Shown: positions 15,857-24,274 of the stretch, piece after piece
Position numbering within the stretch: position 1 is the first letter of the stretch
Layout of the letters: the number at the start of each line of letters is the position of its first letter
Source of the DNA: Mariniflexile sp. TRM1-10
Lineage (GTDB): Bacteria; Bacteroidota; Bacteroidia; Flavobacteriales; Flavobacteriaceae
Length of the DNA stretch: 64,000 bases
Reading direction: 5' to 3'
Assembly (NCBI RefSeq): GCF_003425985.1
Contig: NZ_CP022985.1
Location: 3,828,001 to 3,892,000 of the forward strand
Position numbers and translations under genes: made by a program
The notes under the pieces: model-generated
Seen by the model: the letters and a program-made list of their open reading frames with translations, nothing else
Database searches by the model: none
What the model was told of the DNA's origin: nothing

Positions 15857-16495
15857 ATGTATCAGGATAGAAATGAAGCTGGCAAATTACTGGCTGCTAA
15901 ATTGGAAAAATACAATAAAACGGATACTATTATATTGGCCATACCTAGAGGTGGAATCCCATTGGGGTTCATTATAAGTGAAAAATTAAACCTGCCTTTG
16001 GAAGCTGTTTTGTCTAAAAAAATCGGACACCCTTTACATAAGGAATATGCTATTGGGGCAGTAACCTTAAAAAGCCGTATTTTAAGTGATACCGCGGCAG
16101 ACATATCGTCTTTCTATATCGAAGAAGAAACAATAAGAATCAGAAACGCACTTAATAAACGCTATAATGATTATTATGGAGATCGAAAACCATTGCAATT
16201 AAAAGGGAAGACTTTAATTATTGTAGATGATGGTATTGCAACTGGAAATACCATGTTATCCATTATTAAAATGCTTCATGATGAAAAGCCGAGCAAAATT
16301 GTAGTGGCTATTCCTGTGGCTCCAGGTGATACCATAAAAAAGTTACAGGCCTCACCTTATGTTGATGAAGTAATATGTCCTCTAGTTCCAGATTATTTTC
16401 AGTCAGTAGGGCAGTTTTATCAAAATTTTTATCAAGTTGATGATACAGAGGTGAAACAACTATTAAAAAAAGCACTTAAAACATCTTCAAGTTAA
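15857..16495 (+). CDS. Phosphoribosyltransferase-family protein
   Basis: A 212-residue PRT type I fold. The PRPP loop is LIIVDDGIATGNTM (about 115-128), and the N-terminus has the typical AIPRGGIPLGFIIS. The sequence matches the predicted-PRT group seen beside dienelactone hydrolases, usp and Hsp20 genes, not a known purine or pyrimidine enzyme. It is translationally adjacent to the hydrolase upstream, with 4 bp between them. The acceptor of the phosphoribosyl group, if any, is unknown. Confidence 0.85.
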   Translation: MYQDRNEAGKLLAAKLEKYNKTDTIILAIPRGGIPLGFIISEKLNLPLEAVLSKKIGHPLHKEYAIGAVTLKSRILSDTAADISSFYIEEETIRIRNALNKRYNDYYGDRKPLQLKGKTLIIVDDGIATGNTMLSIIKMLHDEKPSKIVVAIPVAPGDTIKKLQASPYVDEVICPLVPDYFQSVGQFYQNFYQVDDTEVKQLLKKALKTSSS

Positions 16496-16589
16496 TGTTT
16501 GAGTTCACTTATTAAACAGTGTTTGCCTTCGAATAAATATCTAATAAGTAAATCATAAAAGTGGCGTAATTATTATTGAAATAAAAAGG

Positions 16590-16614
16590 CCCTAACAAAA
16601 GTGCTTTGTTAGGG
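16590..16614. terminator. Bidirectional terminator
   Basis: CCCTAACAAA pairs with TTTGTTAGGG around a 5-nt loop, with A-rich and T-rich flanks on the two sides. It separates the plus-strand phosphoribosyltransferase from the convergent minus-strand BON gene. Confidence 0.8.
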
Positions 16615-16637
16615 TTTTACAATAAACCAGATTATTA

Positions 16638-17291
16638 CTAATAAGTAACTTCAAGTTCATTGTCTACTTCGTAAACACCCGGTGCTAGATATGCAGCTCT
16701 ACGGACTTCTTCTTTTTCTGTCCATGAATGCACTTTTCCACGTAATTTCACCTTATGACCATCCACAATAACATTAATGTTTTGTGCTTCAATTTCGGCA
16801 GAACGCTCCAATGCTTTTTTGATTTTCTCTTTAACTTGGTAAGGTTCAATACTTTGTTTTAAGGTAATGGAATTACTAACCCCCCTGACGCCAAGAAGAT
16901 TCTCAACGGCGCTTTTAGCAGCATCTTTTTGGTACTCCCATTTTACTTCTCCAGATAAATAAATCCACCCATTGTCTACTTTAATCTGGACTTTATCATC
17001 TGGCACAGAATAATTCCATTTTAAGGCATCAGCAGCAGCTTTTGCGATTTCCTTATCCGATTTTTTGTACTCAGTACCGTATTTTACTTCAATATCTTCT
17101 GCAACGGCTCGGACTCCTTTTACAGATTTAGCGGCTTTTTCCGCTGCTATTTTTTTTGCATAACTGTCTACCGTACCAGTTAGGGTAACAACACCTTTTT
17201 CTACGGTTACACCAATTTCAGTTTCATCAATAGCTGGCTGCCATGCCAATTCATCGAGTACATCATTTCTAATTTCTACATCTGTTTTCAT
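16638..17291 (-). CDS. Triple BON-domain protein
   Basis: A 217-residue protein made of three BON domains (about 3-70, 77-143, 148-217), each with the pattern of strand, GVVTLTGTV-like turn and KGV-like strand. There is no signal peptide or lipobox, so unlike OsmY or the lipoprotein forms this one should be cytosolic. BON domains are thought to bind membranes or surfaces. Similar multi-BON proteins accompany Hsp20 and usp genes in stress islands. An FNR-like box with a perfectly spaced -7 element drives it. Confidence 0.88.
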   Translation of the reverse strand: MKTDVEIRNDVLDELAWQPAIDETEIGVTVEKGVVTLTGTVDSYAKKIAAEKAAKSVKGVRAVAEDIEVKYGTEYKKSDKEIAKAAADALKWNYSVPDDKVQIKVDNGWIYLSGEVKWEYQKDAAKSAVENLLGVRGVSNSITLKQSIEPYQVKEKIKKALERSAEIEAQNINVIVDGHKVKLRGKVHSWTEKEEVRRAAYLAPGVYEVDNELEVTY

Positions 17292-17326
17292 TTTTAAATA
17301 GATTTATAAATAATAGTTTGCTGTAT

Positions 17327-17369
17327 TAAATATACAATTGAAGCAATTATTTGAGAATGATATATATCA
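17327..17369 (-). promoter_or_regulatory. FNR-like box and -7 element, BON gene
   Basis: TGATATATATCA at 17358-17369 and, on the minus strand, TATATTTA at 17327-17334, centres 33 bp apart. The inferred leader to the BON start codon is about 30 nt. Confidence 0.7.
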
Positions 17370-17441
17370 GTTTCGTAAAGTAAATTATCGCTTTTATTTT
17401 GTTTAAAATACTGATTTTTAGGCAGCCATGTTTAAAGCAAC

Positions 17442-17484
17442 TGATAAATATCATTTTGTTTTCCTGAATTTTTGTGGAATTTTA
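17442..17484 (+). promoter_or_regulatory. FNR-like box, weak -7, helical paralogue 2
   Basis: TGATAAATATCA at 17442-17453, with GAATTTTA at 17477-17484 at the same 33-bp spacing but a poorer -7 match. The leader to the gene at 17764 is about 270 nt and contains three AAGGAGG tracts and an R-type repeat. Confidence 0.5.
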
Positions 17485-17672
17485 TTATGTGGCTGCAATC
17501 ATGGAATTTACCTCAGTTTAAAGGAGGATGTACTATCTCTAGCCATAAGTTTAATATTGATGGATTGCAATAATCAGGTGTAACAAAAAAGGAGGTAAAA
17601 TCAATTAATTTTAGGTATAAAAACTAGTTTTAAGGAGGTGTTTAACAAGAAGTAAATGAGCCAAGTAAAACA

Positions 17673-17745
17673 TTATGAAACGCCCATGAGAAGCATTTAC
17701 ACATACGAGGATGATTATTAAGGGTGTTCCATCTAACGAAGTTAA
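17673..17745. repeat. R-type inverted repeat, copy 3
   Basis: TGAAACGCCCATGAGAAGC ... AAGGGTGTTCCATCTAAC closely matches 11763-11832. It ends about 20 nt before the start codon of helical paralogue 2, again followed by an A-rich run and CAGATGA. Confidence 0.5.
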
Positions 17746-17763
17746 AATAATAAATATAAACAG

Positions 17764-18171
17764 ATGAAAACTAAAAAATCAAATCCAAAGATCAAGTTAT
17801 TATTAGGAACAGGATTAGATACTTTACATTTTGAAAGTCAAGAATGGCTTGAAACCATTGCCTTTTGGAAAGATGAAGCACGTTTTTTTGAGGATCTTTT
17901 AAAAAAGAAAGAATTAAAAGAGAAAAGTCAAAATGAGTACACTAAATTGTTACAGGAATTGGATAAAATACATGCCGATCTCTTTAGTGATATAGAGGAT
18001 TCAATCATGAAACACGAGCGTTTACTTTCTAGAATAGAAAAAGGTGAAAAAGGCCTGTCGGATGGAAACTATAGAGAAGAACACGGTGCTTTAAAGGAAA
18101 GAATGTATAGATTTGATAAGGATTTTCGTATGTTTAAAAAGATTGTCTTTGATTATGTGAAAAAATCTTGA
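17764..18171 (+). CDS. Uncharacterised helical protein, paralogue 2 of 3
   Basis: A 135-residue soluble helical protein. Its N-terminal block WLETIAFWKDEARFFEDLL aligns with the 11305 protein, and its C-terminal block REEHGALKERMYRFDKDF aligns with both paralogues. It stands between an FNR-like box with a long leader and the P-type ATPase gene 126 bp downstream. I do not recognise the family. Conserved acidic residues and one His per protein would fit a ferritin- or hemerythrin-like bundle, but the usual spacing of those families is not evident. Confidence 0.7.
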   Translation: MKTKKSNPKIKLLLGTGLDTLHFESQEWLETIAFWKDEARFFEDLLKKKELKEKSQNEYTKLLQELDKIHADLFSDIEDSIMKHERLLSRIEKGEKGLSDGNYREEHGALKERMYRFDKDFRMFKKIVFDYVKKS

Positions 18172-18297
18172 TACAAAAAACTACAATTTTGATAGCTATA
18201 TAATATAGCAAACGCTATTCATAATTTCCGAAACAAATTACGGACATTATCTAAGGCCTTTATTCTTTAAATTAGTTACATACTCAACCAAAAGCCA

Positions 18298-20838
18298 ATG
18301 ATTTCAGTAGAAAATTTCAATATCAAAGGGCTTTCAGATAGTCAAGTACTTCAATCAAGGATAAAATTTGGCATTAACCGCACAAATTTCAAGAAGGAAA
18401 ATGAGTTTATAAAGGCTTTAAAAAGTTTATTGAAAGAACCCATGGTGATTTTGCTGTTGGTTACGGCCACTATCTATTTTATCACTGGCAATATAGGTGA
18501 TGGCATTTTTCTATCGGTTGCCATTGTTTTAGTGTCCACAATCTCCTTGTATCAGGATTCCAAAAGTCGTATCGCATTAGAGAAATTAAAAGATCTTACC
18601 AAACCACATAGTAAAGTCATTAGGAATGGTGAAGTTATCGATATCAAAAGTGAAGATATTGTTATTGGAGATGCTTTGATTGTGGAAGAAGGCCATTCCA
18701 TATCGGCAGATGGTGCCATCATCCATTCCAATGACTTTTCGGTCAACGAATCGCTTCTAACAGGTGAATCATTAGCAGTTTATAAGGATAAAGACAAAGC
18801 AGACCATTTTGTGTATCAAGGCACCTCTGTGGCTAGTGGATTGGGTATAGTCACTGTTACCGCAATAGGTGAAAAGACCCAATTAGGTAAAATAGGAAAG
18901 AGTATTGAAAGTATAGAAGAAGAAAAAACACCCATCGAAATTCAAATCCAGAATTTTGTTAAAAAGATGGTTATTGCTGGTGTGGTCGTTTTTATTGGAG
19001 TATGGCTTCTCAATTATTTTCGGACTTATGATTTTTTGGACAGTTTATTGAAATCCTTGACGTTGGCAATGAGCATTTTGCCGGAAGAAATTCCCATTGC
19101 TTTTACCACATTCATGGCTTTAGGCACTTGGAGATTATTAAAAATGGGCATCATTGTCAAACAGATGAAAACCGTTGAAACTCTCGGAAGTGCCACCACA
19201 ATTTGCGTTGATAAAACAGGGACCATTACCAAAAATGAAATGAGTCTTGTTAAAATCTATTCCTTAAAATCGAACACAGTTTCCGATGCTGATTCGTCAG
19301 CATTTAAAGCGGATGAAAAAGAACTTATAGCACTCGCCATGTGGGCAAGTGAGCCTATACCATTTGATGCCATGGAAATTTCCTTGCACAAGGCCTATTC
19401 CAAAATAGTTCATGAAGATGAACGTCCAAGATATAAAATGGTTCATGAATACCCTTTGGGGGGAACGCCTCCCATGATGACCCATATTTTTGAGAACGAA
19501 AGCGGTAAGCGTATCATTGCGGCAAAAGGCGCCCCCGAAGCCATCATGAAAGTATCCAATCTTTCAGAAAATGAAAAGAAACAAATCAACCAAACCATTG
19601 GTAATTTAGCGTCCCATGGTTATCGTTTACTGGCAGTAGGGGCCTCTGATTTTTCCGGAAATGATTTCCCACGGAATCAACAAGATTTCAAATTTAACTT
19701 CAAAGGAATTGTTGCCTTCTATGATCCGCCCAAACCCAATATCCAATCAGTTTTTGAAGCTTTTGATAACGCTGGAATTAAAGTAAAAATAATCACTGGT
19801 GATAATGAGGATACTGCGCTTGCCATAGCAAAACAAATACATTTTAAAAATGATGACAAACGGATTTCAGGAAGAGAATTAATTAACTTGTCAGACATTG
19901 AATTGCAATCCGCATCCACAGATAATTTTTTGTTTACCAGAATGTTTCCAGACGCAAAATTAAAAATCATCAATGCTTTAAAAGCCCAAAAAGAAATTAT
20001 AGCTATGACTGGTGATGGTATTAATGATGCCCCTGCTTTAAAATCAGCTCATATTGGTATTGCCATGGGTAATAGAGGCACGGAGATTGCAAAACAGGCA
20101 GCTTCCATTATTTTATTGGAAGATGATTTATCAAAAATGCTTGATGCCGTTGCTATGGGGCGCAAAATTTATGCAAATCTCAAAAAAGCGATTCAATACA
20201 TTATCTCCATTCACATCCCCATTATCCTAACTGTTTTCATTCCTTTAGCATTAGGATGGGTGTATCCCAATATTTTTTCACCAGTACATGTTATTTTGTT
20301 GGAATTGATAATGGGACCCACATGTTCCATCATTTATGAAAATGAACCCATGGAACAGAACATAATGGTACAAAAACCACGTCCTTTTACACGTACTTTT
20401 TTCAATTTCAGGGAACTCACAACAAGTATTTTTCAAGGATTGATGATTACGGTCGGTATTTTACTTATATATCAATATGCAGTTCATAGCCACTACGGAG
20501 AATCATTGACCAGAACCATGGTTTTTTTAACACTTATTGTCTCAAATATCACACTCACATTGGTCAATCGTTCCTTCTATTATTCCGTTATTACCACGTT
20601 GGGTTATAAAAACAAATTAGTACCACTTATAATAAGCATCACAATTGTAATAACGGCATTATTTATTTTTGTTGAACCTTTTATTGGATTTTTAAAATTT
20701 GAAAGACTCTCCTTGACCCAAACGTTTTTGAGCATTTTTACAGGGTTTTTGTTCGTTATTTGGTATGAAATCCTAAAATGGAATGAAAGAAGGCAACATA
20801 TATTTGAAGAGAAGTCTATCATTAAAATTTTGAATTAA
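18298..20838 (+). CDS. Cation-transporting P-type ATPase (P2, calcium-type)
   Basis: An 846-residue inner-membrane pump. Seen in order: N-terminal cation-ATPase domain, two membrane segments near 45-85, actuator domain with LTGES (about 156), the PEEIPIAF ion-site helix (about 262-269), phosphorylation site DKTGT (D305), nucleotide domain with KGAPE, hinge TGDGINDAPALK (about 571-582), and a C-terminal membrane domain. The PEE-P pattern and length match SERCA/PMCA-like P2 pumps such as mycobacterial CtpF, which is also a DosR-regulon member. No heavy-metal domain is present. The ion is likely calcium, though a proton or another cation remains possible. Confidence 0.88.
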   Translation: MISVENFNIKGLSDSQVLQSRIKFGINRTNFKKENEFIKALKSLLKEPMVILLLVTATIYFITGNIGDGIFLSVAIVLVSTISLYQDSKSRIALEKLKDLTKPHSKVIRNGEVIDIKSEDIVIGDALIVEEGHSISADGAIIHSNDFSVNESLLTGESLAVYKDKDKADHFVYQGTSVASGLGIVTVTAIGEKTQLGKIGKSIESIEEEKTPIEIQIQNFVKKMVIAGVVVFIGVWLLNYFRTYDFLDSLLKSLTLAMSILPEEIPIAFTTFMALGTWRLLKMGIIVKQMKTVETLGSATTICVDKTGTITKNEMSLVKIYSLKSNTVSDADSSAFKADEKELIALAMWASEPIPFDAMEISLHKAYSKIVHEDERPRYKMVHEYPLGGTPPMMTHIFENESGKRIIAAKGAPEAIMKVSNLSENEKKQINQTIGNLASHGYRLLAVGASDFSGNDFPRNQQDFKFNFKGIVAFYDPPKPNIQSVFEAFDNAGIKVKIITGDNEDTALAIAKQIHFKNDDKRISGRELINLSDIELQSASTDNFLFTRMFPDAKLKIINALKAQKEIIAMTGDGINDAPALKSAHIGIAMGNRGTEIAKQAASIILLEDDLSKMLDAVAMGRKIYANLKKAIQYIISIHIPIILTVFIPLALGWVYPNIFSPVHVILLELIMGPTCSIIYENEPMEQNIMVQKPRPFTRTFFNFRELTTSIFQGLMITVGILLIYQYAVHSHYGESLTRTMVFLTLIVSNITLTLVNRSFYYSVITTLGYKNKLVPLIISITIVITALFIFVEPFIGFLKFERLSLTQTFLSIFTGFLFVIWYEILKWNERRQHIFEEKSIIKILN

Positions 20839-20870
20839 AAAGTATTTAGGCTATTCTTATAGCGTTTAAA

Positions 20871-21794
20871 CTACTTCATCATTTTCAAAACATCGTCGAT
20901 ATGTGATTTACTGGCAAGATTGGTGCCTTCATTCATGGTTGTGGCGACTCCACATGCAACGCCCCATTTTAAAATGTCCTGTACCGAAAAAACATTTTTA
21001 ATCCCATAGATCAATCCTGCTACCATACTATCACCTGCGCCGATAGTACTTTTTACTGATACGGAAGGTGTGGACTGGTAAACAACACCCTCTTTGGATG
21101 CCATAAAGGCGCCTCTTGCACCTAAAGAAACGGCGACATATTGAGCTTTACCGGATTTTACCACATCTAAAGCAAAGGCCTCTTGTTCGGTGCTTGATAA
21201 AAATTCCTTGTCTGCCAATTGTGCCAATTCTCTTTGATTTGGTTTTACTAAAAATATCGGCTCTTTAAGAGCCTCTGTGAGTGCTGGTCCAGAAGTGTCA
21301 ATAACAATTTTTATGTTTTTCGGAGACACTTGTTTAATTAATGTCGCATAAAAATCTGTTGCTACGTTTTCAGGTAGGCTTCCACTTAATACAAGGATGT
21401 CATTATTTTTAAGGCATTTATCCAGTGTCGATTTTATTTCAGTGAGTTCCACATCTTGCAATCCGTTACTCGGCATCCCAAAACGATATTGTAAATTACT
21501 CTTTGTATCCACTATGGATAGGTTTTCCCTCGTCCATGATTTTATCGCAATACTTTCTGGCGTAATGCCTTCTTTTAAAAGTAATTCGTGAAGATATTTA
21601 CCTGTATCGCCGCCAGAAGTAAATATACAATGTACTTTTTCATCAAGCCTATTGAGCATTCTAGAGACGTTAATGCCACCACCCCCAGGTTGATATACTA
21701 TGGAGTGGCATTTGAGTTTCTGGGTAGGTACAAGACTATCTACTTTGGCACTTTTATCCAAAGCGGGATGTATGGTAAGGGTTATAATATTCAT
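20871..21794 (-). CDS. pfkB: 6-phosphofructokinase, PfkB type
   Basis: A cytosolic ribokinase-fold kinase, likely phosphorylating fructose 6-phosphate. The start ITLTIHPALDKSAK and the PGGGGINVSRML signature match E. coli Pfk-2 closely, and the C-terminal anion hole and base are in STIGAGDSMVAGL. The frame could begin at a GTG at 21803, but I prefer the ATG at 21794, which gives the usual MNIITLT opening. It is convergent with the ATPase and follows helical paralogue 3 by about 17 bp, so the two form an operon. PfkB is also a member of the mycobacterial dormancy regulon. Tagatose-6-phosphate kinase activity is an alternative. Confidence 0.85.
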   Translation of the reverse strand: MNIITLTIHPALDKSAKVDSLVPTQKLKCHSIVYQPGGGGINVSRMLNRLDEKVHCIFTSGGDTGKYLHELLLKEGITPESIAIKSWTRENLSIVDTKSNLQYRFGMPSNGLQDVELTEIKSTLDKCLKNNDILVLSGSLPENVATDFYATLIKQVSPKNIKIVIDTSGPALTEALKEPIFLVKPNQRELAQLADKEFLSSTEQEAFALDVVKSGKAQYVAVSLGARGAFMASKEGVVYQSTPSVSVKSTIGAGDSMVAGLIYGIKNVFSVQDILKWGVACGVATTMNEGTNLASKSHIDDVLKMMK

Positions 21795-21811
21795 AAGTAT
21801 CACTTTCAGGA

Positions 21812-22219
21812 TTAAGATTGTTTTAAAATACTTCCAATATAGTTGTAAATTTTTAATTTGTATTCGAAAAAATCCTTAAGGAATTTCTCAAAATGAACTT
21901 TTAATGACTCATGATTGCTTAAATATACCGCATCACAGGACAAGTCATCACACTCCATCATACCACGCATTTTAATGTCGTGACCATCAATGATTTCCTT
22001 GAGGTTTTTCAATGCCTTTGTTTCAGTTTTGATCTGGTTTTTGAAAGTATTTAAGATTTCAAAAACAGTGTCGTGGGTTGTTTCAAATGCATTGGAATTA
22101 AGTAATTTGTTGATGAAAATGATTTCTGTTTCAGTATATTCAACCATTGATTTCCACCACAATACGTCGCGATGGCATTTTAGTAAAGTGTCTTCCGGTG
22201 TGTTGTCTGAATTATTCAT
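21812..22219 (-). CDS. Uncharacterised helical protein, paralogue 3 of 3
   Basis: A 135-residue helical protein, the most diverged of the three. The N-terminal block reads WWKSMVEYTETEIIFINKLL, and the C-terminal block SNHESLKVHFEKFLKDFFEY keeps the H-E-x-L and F-L-K-D-F core. A central DGHDIKMRGMM matches the position of the HGNALKIM stretch in paralogue 1. It sits between a saccharopine-dehydrogenase-like gene and pfkB on the same strand with short gaps, consistent with one operon. Confidence 0.65.
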   Translation of the reverse strand: MNNSDNTPEDTLLKCHRDVLWWKSMVEYTETEIIFINKLLNSNAFETTHDTVFEILNTFKNQIKTETKALKNLKEIIDGHDIKMRGMMECDDLSCDAVYLSNHESLKVHFEKFLKDFFEYKLKIYNYIGSILKQS

Positions 22220-22241
22220 ATCATATTAATTTTGAGCATAG

Positions 22242-23384
22242 TTATACATTTCCATAAATGGGAACGATAAAGTTTCCATTTAAAAAAGATTGTGGATCTA
22301 TATTACTTTGCAATAAGACGCCTTTTAATGTCGATTCCAGTAATAATTGAGCTGATTGAATTAAAGGAACCGCCGTTGTTGTTTGAATGGCCCGTAATTG
22401 ATACTTGCCTATTTTTTGAGGGAGAATTTGCTTTGCTACTTCTCGTCTCCGCAAAGTACCCTTAGCGTCTTTACCCTGCACTGCTGCATATATGATGATT
22501 TGGTCCTCCTCAATATGTGGAATCTGCTTTTCCATAATGAGTTGTAAAGCTTCAATAGGTTGATCTGAATCGGATACATTCTTAATTTGTTCTTCTACCC
22601 ACGCATAATGACCAGGAAATCGTATGGTTTTATAGTCCATGGCATCCACCTGTCCGGCTAAAGCATCGGGTAAATCGGCAGCGCCTCCCGAAGTCAGGTC
22701 TACTTCATAAGTTATTCCGTTGATAATTATAGAGGTTCGTTCTGATAGGGAAGGGCGTTTTGTTTTTTTGTAATTACGAATCACTTCAGTTTCTTTAATA
22801 TATTCTGTAGCAACCCCTATGGGACTCCATGTGAATCCGTAGTAGTGGGGTGCAACGGCATTCTTTGAAAGTGCACCTACTTTAAACTCTAAAGTATCTA
22901 CTTTGCTTACTTGAAAATCATTGCAAAATGCTTTAAATAGATGATTAGCCAATACATCTATATAGCCTGGAGCGAGACCAGTCTGTAAAATAAAGCCTGT
23001 TGATGCATCTTTTGCCAATGCTTTTATTTTATCGGTCTCTGCCACATATTCGGTTAGGTTGGCGTAATGCAACTTATAATCTTTGGCAAAGCCTGCCATC
23101 TTTGGTGCTTGGGTTCCGGGCAAGCAATCGAGAAGAATATCTCCTTGATTAAAAACAATTTTCATTTCTTTGGAAAGACCTGTTTCTGAAAGATGAAAAG
23201 GTTTTAAAATACAGGGTCGGGTTGTGCCAGCTTCAATCCATTTCACAAGATTTTGTGCTTTGGAAAGTGTTCTGTTGCCAATAAAAATAGTAGGAGTGAC
23301 TGTACTCCATTCGACGAGTATAAGCGCAACTGCTTGAGCGATGCCGCCTGCACCTGCAATAATAATCGTATGGTGTTTGTTCAT
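22242..23384 (-). CDS. Saccharopine dehydrogenase-like oxidoreductase
   Basis: A 380-residue protein with an N-terminal Rossmann fold (IIIAGAGGIAQAVALIL, residues 7-23) and a catalytic-like segment ILQTGLAPGYIDVLANHLF near 150, followed by the C-terminal domain of the saccharopine dehydrogenase/homospermidine synthase superfamily. Which amino acid or polyamine it handles is not clear. It is the first gene of a probable operon with helical paralogue 3 and pfkB. No FNR-like box was seen in front of it; a Q repeat lies there instead. Confidence 0.75.
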   Translation of the reverse strand: MNKHHTIIIAGAGGIAQAVALILVEWSTVTPTIFIGNRTLSKAQNLVKWIEAGTTRPCILKPFHLSETGLSKEMKIVFNQGDILLDCLPGTQAPKMAGFAKDYKLHYANLTEYVAETDKIKALAKDASTGFILQTGLAPGYIDVLANHLFKAFCNDFQVSKVDTLEFKVGALSKNAVAPHYYGFTWSPIGVATEYIKETEVIRNYKKTKRPSLSERTSIIINGITYEVDLTSGGAADLPDALAGQVDAMDYKTIRFPGHYAWVEEQIKNVSDSDQPIEALQLIMEKQIPHIEEDQIIIYAAVQGKDAKGTLRRREVAKQILPQKIGKYQLRAIQTTTAVPLIQSAQLLLESTLKGVLLQSNIDPQSFLNGNFIVPIYGNV

Positions 23385-23423
23385 AATTTAAACTTTATTT
23401 ATTGAACTCATCTTAAATAATCA

Positions 23424-23577
23424 TTATTGTCCAATAAAACTTTTACAATTCACTGCAAACACAGTGCTAATGGCTTTTTAAGGAGTTTACCGATTTGTGG
23501 TCTAGCTTTTTGTAATAATTAATCTAAATAATCCCGATGGTTTTGCTATCGTCTATTTTCTATTATTCTATTATCTA
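23424..23577 (+). repeat. Q-family dispersed repeat, copy 2
   Basis: It begins ATTATTGTCCAATAAAACTT, holds CACTGCAAACACAGTG and GGCTTTTTAAGG, and ends in a run of TCTATTTTCTATTATTC-like pyrimidines that reaches the stop codon of the FMN-binding gene. It is very similar to copies 4 and 5. Confidence 0.7.
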
Positions 23578-24027
23578 TTATCTCTTCTCATACCTCCCAG
23601 TTTTTTCCGTAAGCCTAATTCTATATACAATACCTTGCATCGCCTCAGCATATTCTCCATGGGAATCGGTCATGGCATGATGTATTGTTGTTTCGCTTGT
23701 CATTATGGGTAGTACACGATCCATTAGTTTTTGCATGCCCATTTCTCTTTCTTCAGAAGTTTTTAATTCTTCAAATTTGCCCAAAGCGATGACACTTCTC
23801 CAATTGCTTATATTATCTATAACATCTACCTCTAAACACACGTTTGGATTTTTTCGCATCATGTCTACTTTCATACCCTCTTTTGTATGTCCATAAATAT
23901 AGGTGCCATCATAAGCGTAAGTTATAGGTACAATGTAAGTCATATCATCTGCATGACAACCAATCCGTCCAATAACTTGGCTATATAATAAATGCTCTAT
24001 CTGACTGTTTTTTAAATCTCCTAACAT
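23578..24027 (-). CDS. FMN-binding split-barrel (PNPOx-like) protein
   Basis: A 149-residue protein of the pyridoxamine-phosphate-oxidase-like split-barrel group. Seen: IGRIGCHADDMTYIVPITYAYDG at the start, YIYGHTKEGMKVDMMRKNP and VCLEVD, the usual FMN-binding pattern. Relatives bind flavin or F420 or confer nitroimidazole resistance. The frame extends to a GTG at 24030, but ATG at 24027 is the likely start. It has an FNR-like box about 280 bp upstream with a complete P-family element in the leader. The DosR regulon also includes a PNPOx-like protein. Confidence 0.8.
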   Translation of the reverse strand: MLGDLKNSQIEHLLYSQVIGRIGCHADDMTYIVPITYAYDGTYIYGHTKEGMKVDMMRKNPNVCLEVDVIDNISNWRSVIALGKFEELKTSEEREMGMQKLMDRVLPIMTSETTIHHAMTDSHGEYAEAMQGIVYRIRLTEKTGRYEKR

Positions 24028-24050
24028 CACATTTAATTTTGAATTACATT

Positions 24051-24270
24051 GAAGTGGTTTAAACTTTTTCTAATTGGCTAAAAAACCGCCCTTTTTTGCC
24101 CACTCTACGTCTTTTTTTCTTTCCGTAGCTTTTCCAATGCGACAAGCTGGCTCCTTCTCTAAAAAGGTTTACTAAACCTTTTCTTTACGCTCGGCCCTAA
24201 CTCGAAAAAGGCTTCGATTGGACAAAAAATGACTAATTTTCGCTTCAATCGAAAAAGGTTAAACCTCTTC
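24051..24270 (+). repeat. P-family palindromic element, copy 4 (core B)
   Basis: 220 bp, beginning GAAGTGGTTTAAACTTTTTC and ending GGTTAAACCTCTTC. The centre is core B with hairpin AAAGGTTTACTAAACCTTT. It is almost the reverse complement of copy 1. It would lie in the leader of the minus-strand FMN-binding gene. Confidence 0.75.
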
Positions 24271-24274
24271 ATTG

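Noticed and set aside
17487..17573. 28-codon ORF after the box at 17442
   Set aside because: Its ATG lies within a few bases of the proposed -7 element, before the likely transcription start, and it lacks conservation evidence.
20860..20885. Seventh P-family element
   Set aside because: Only a single end-like sequence GTTTAAACTACTTC is seen near the pfkB stop, with no partner.
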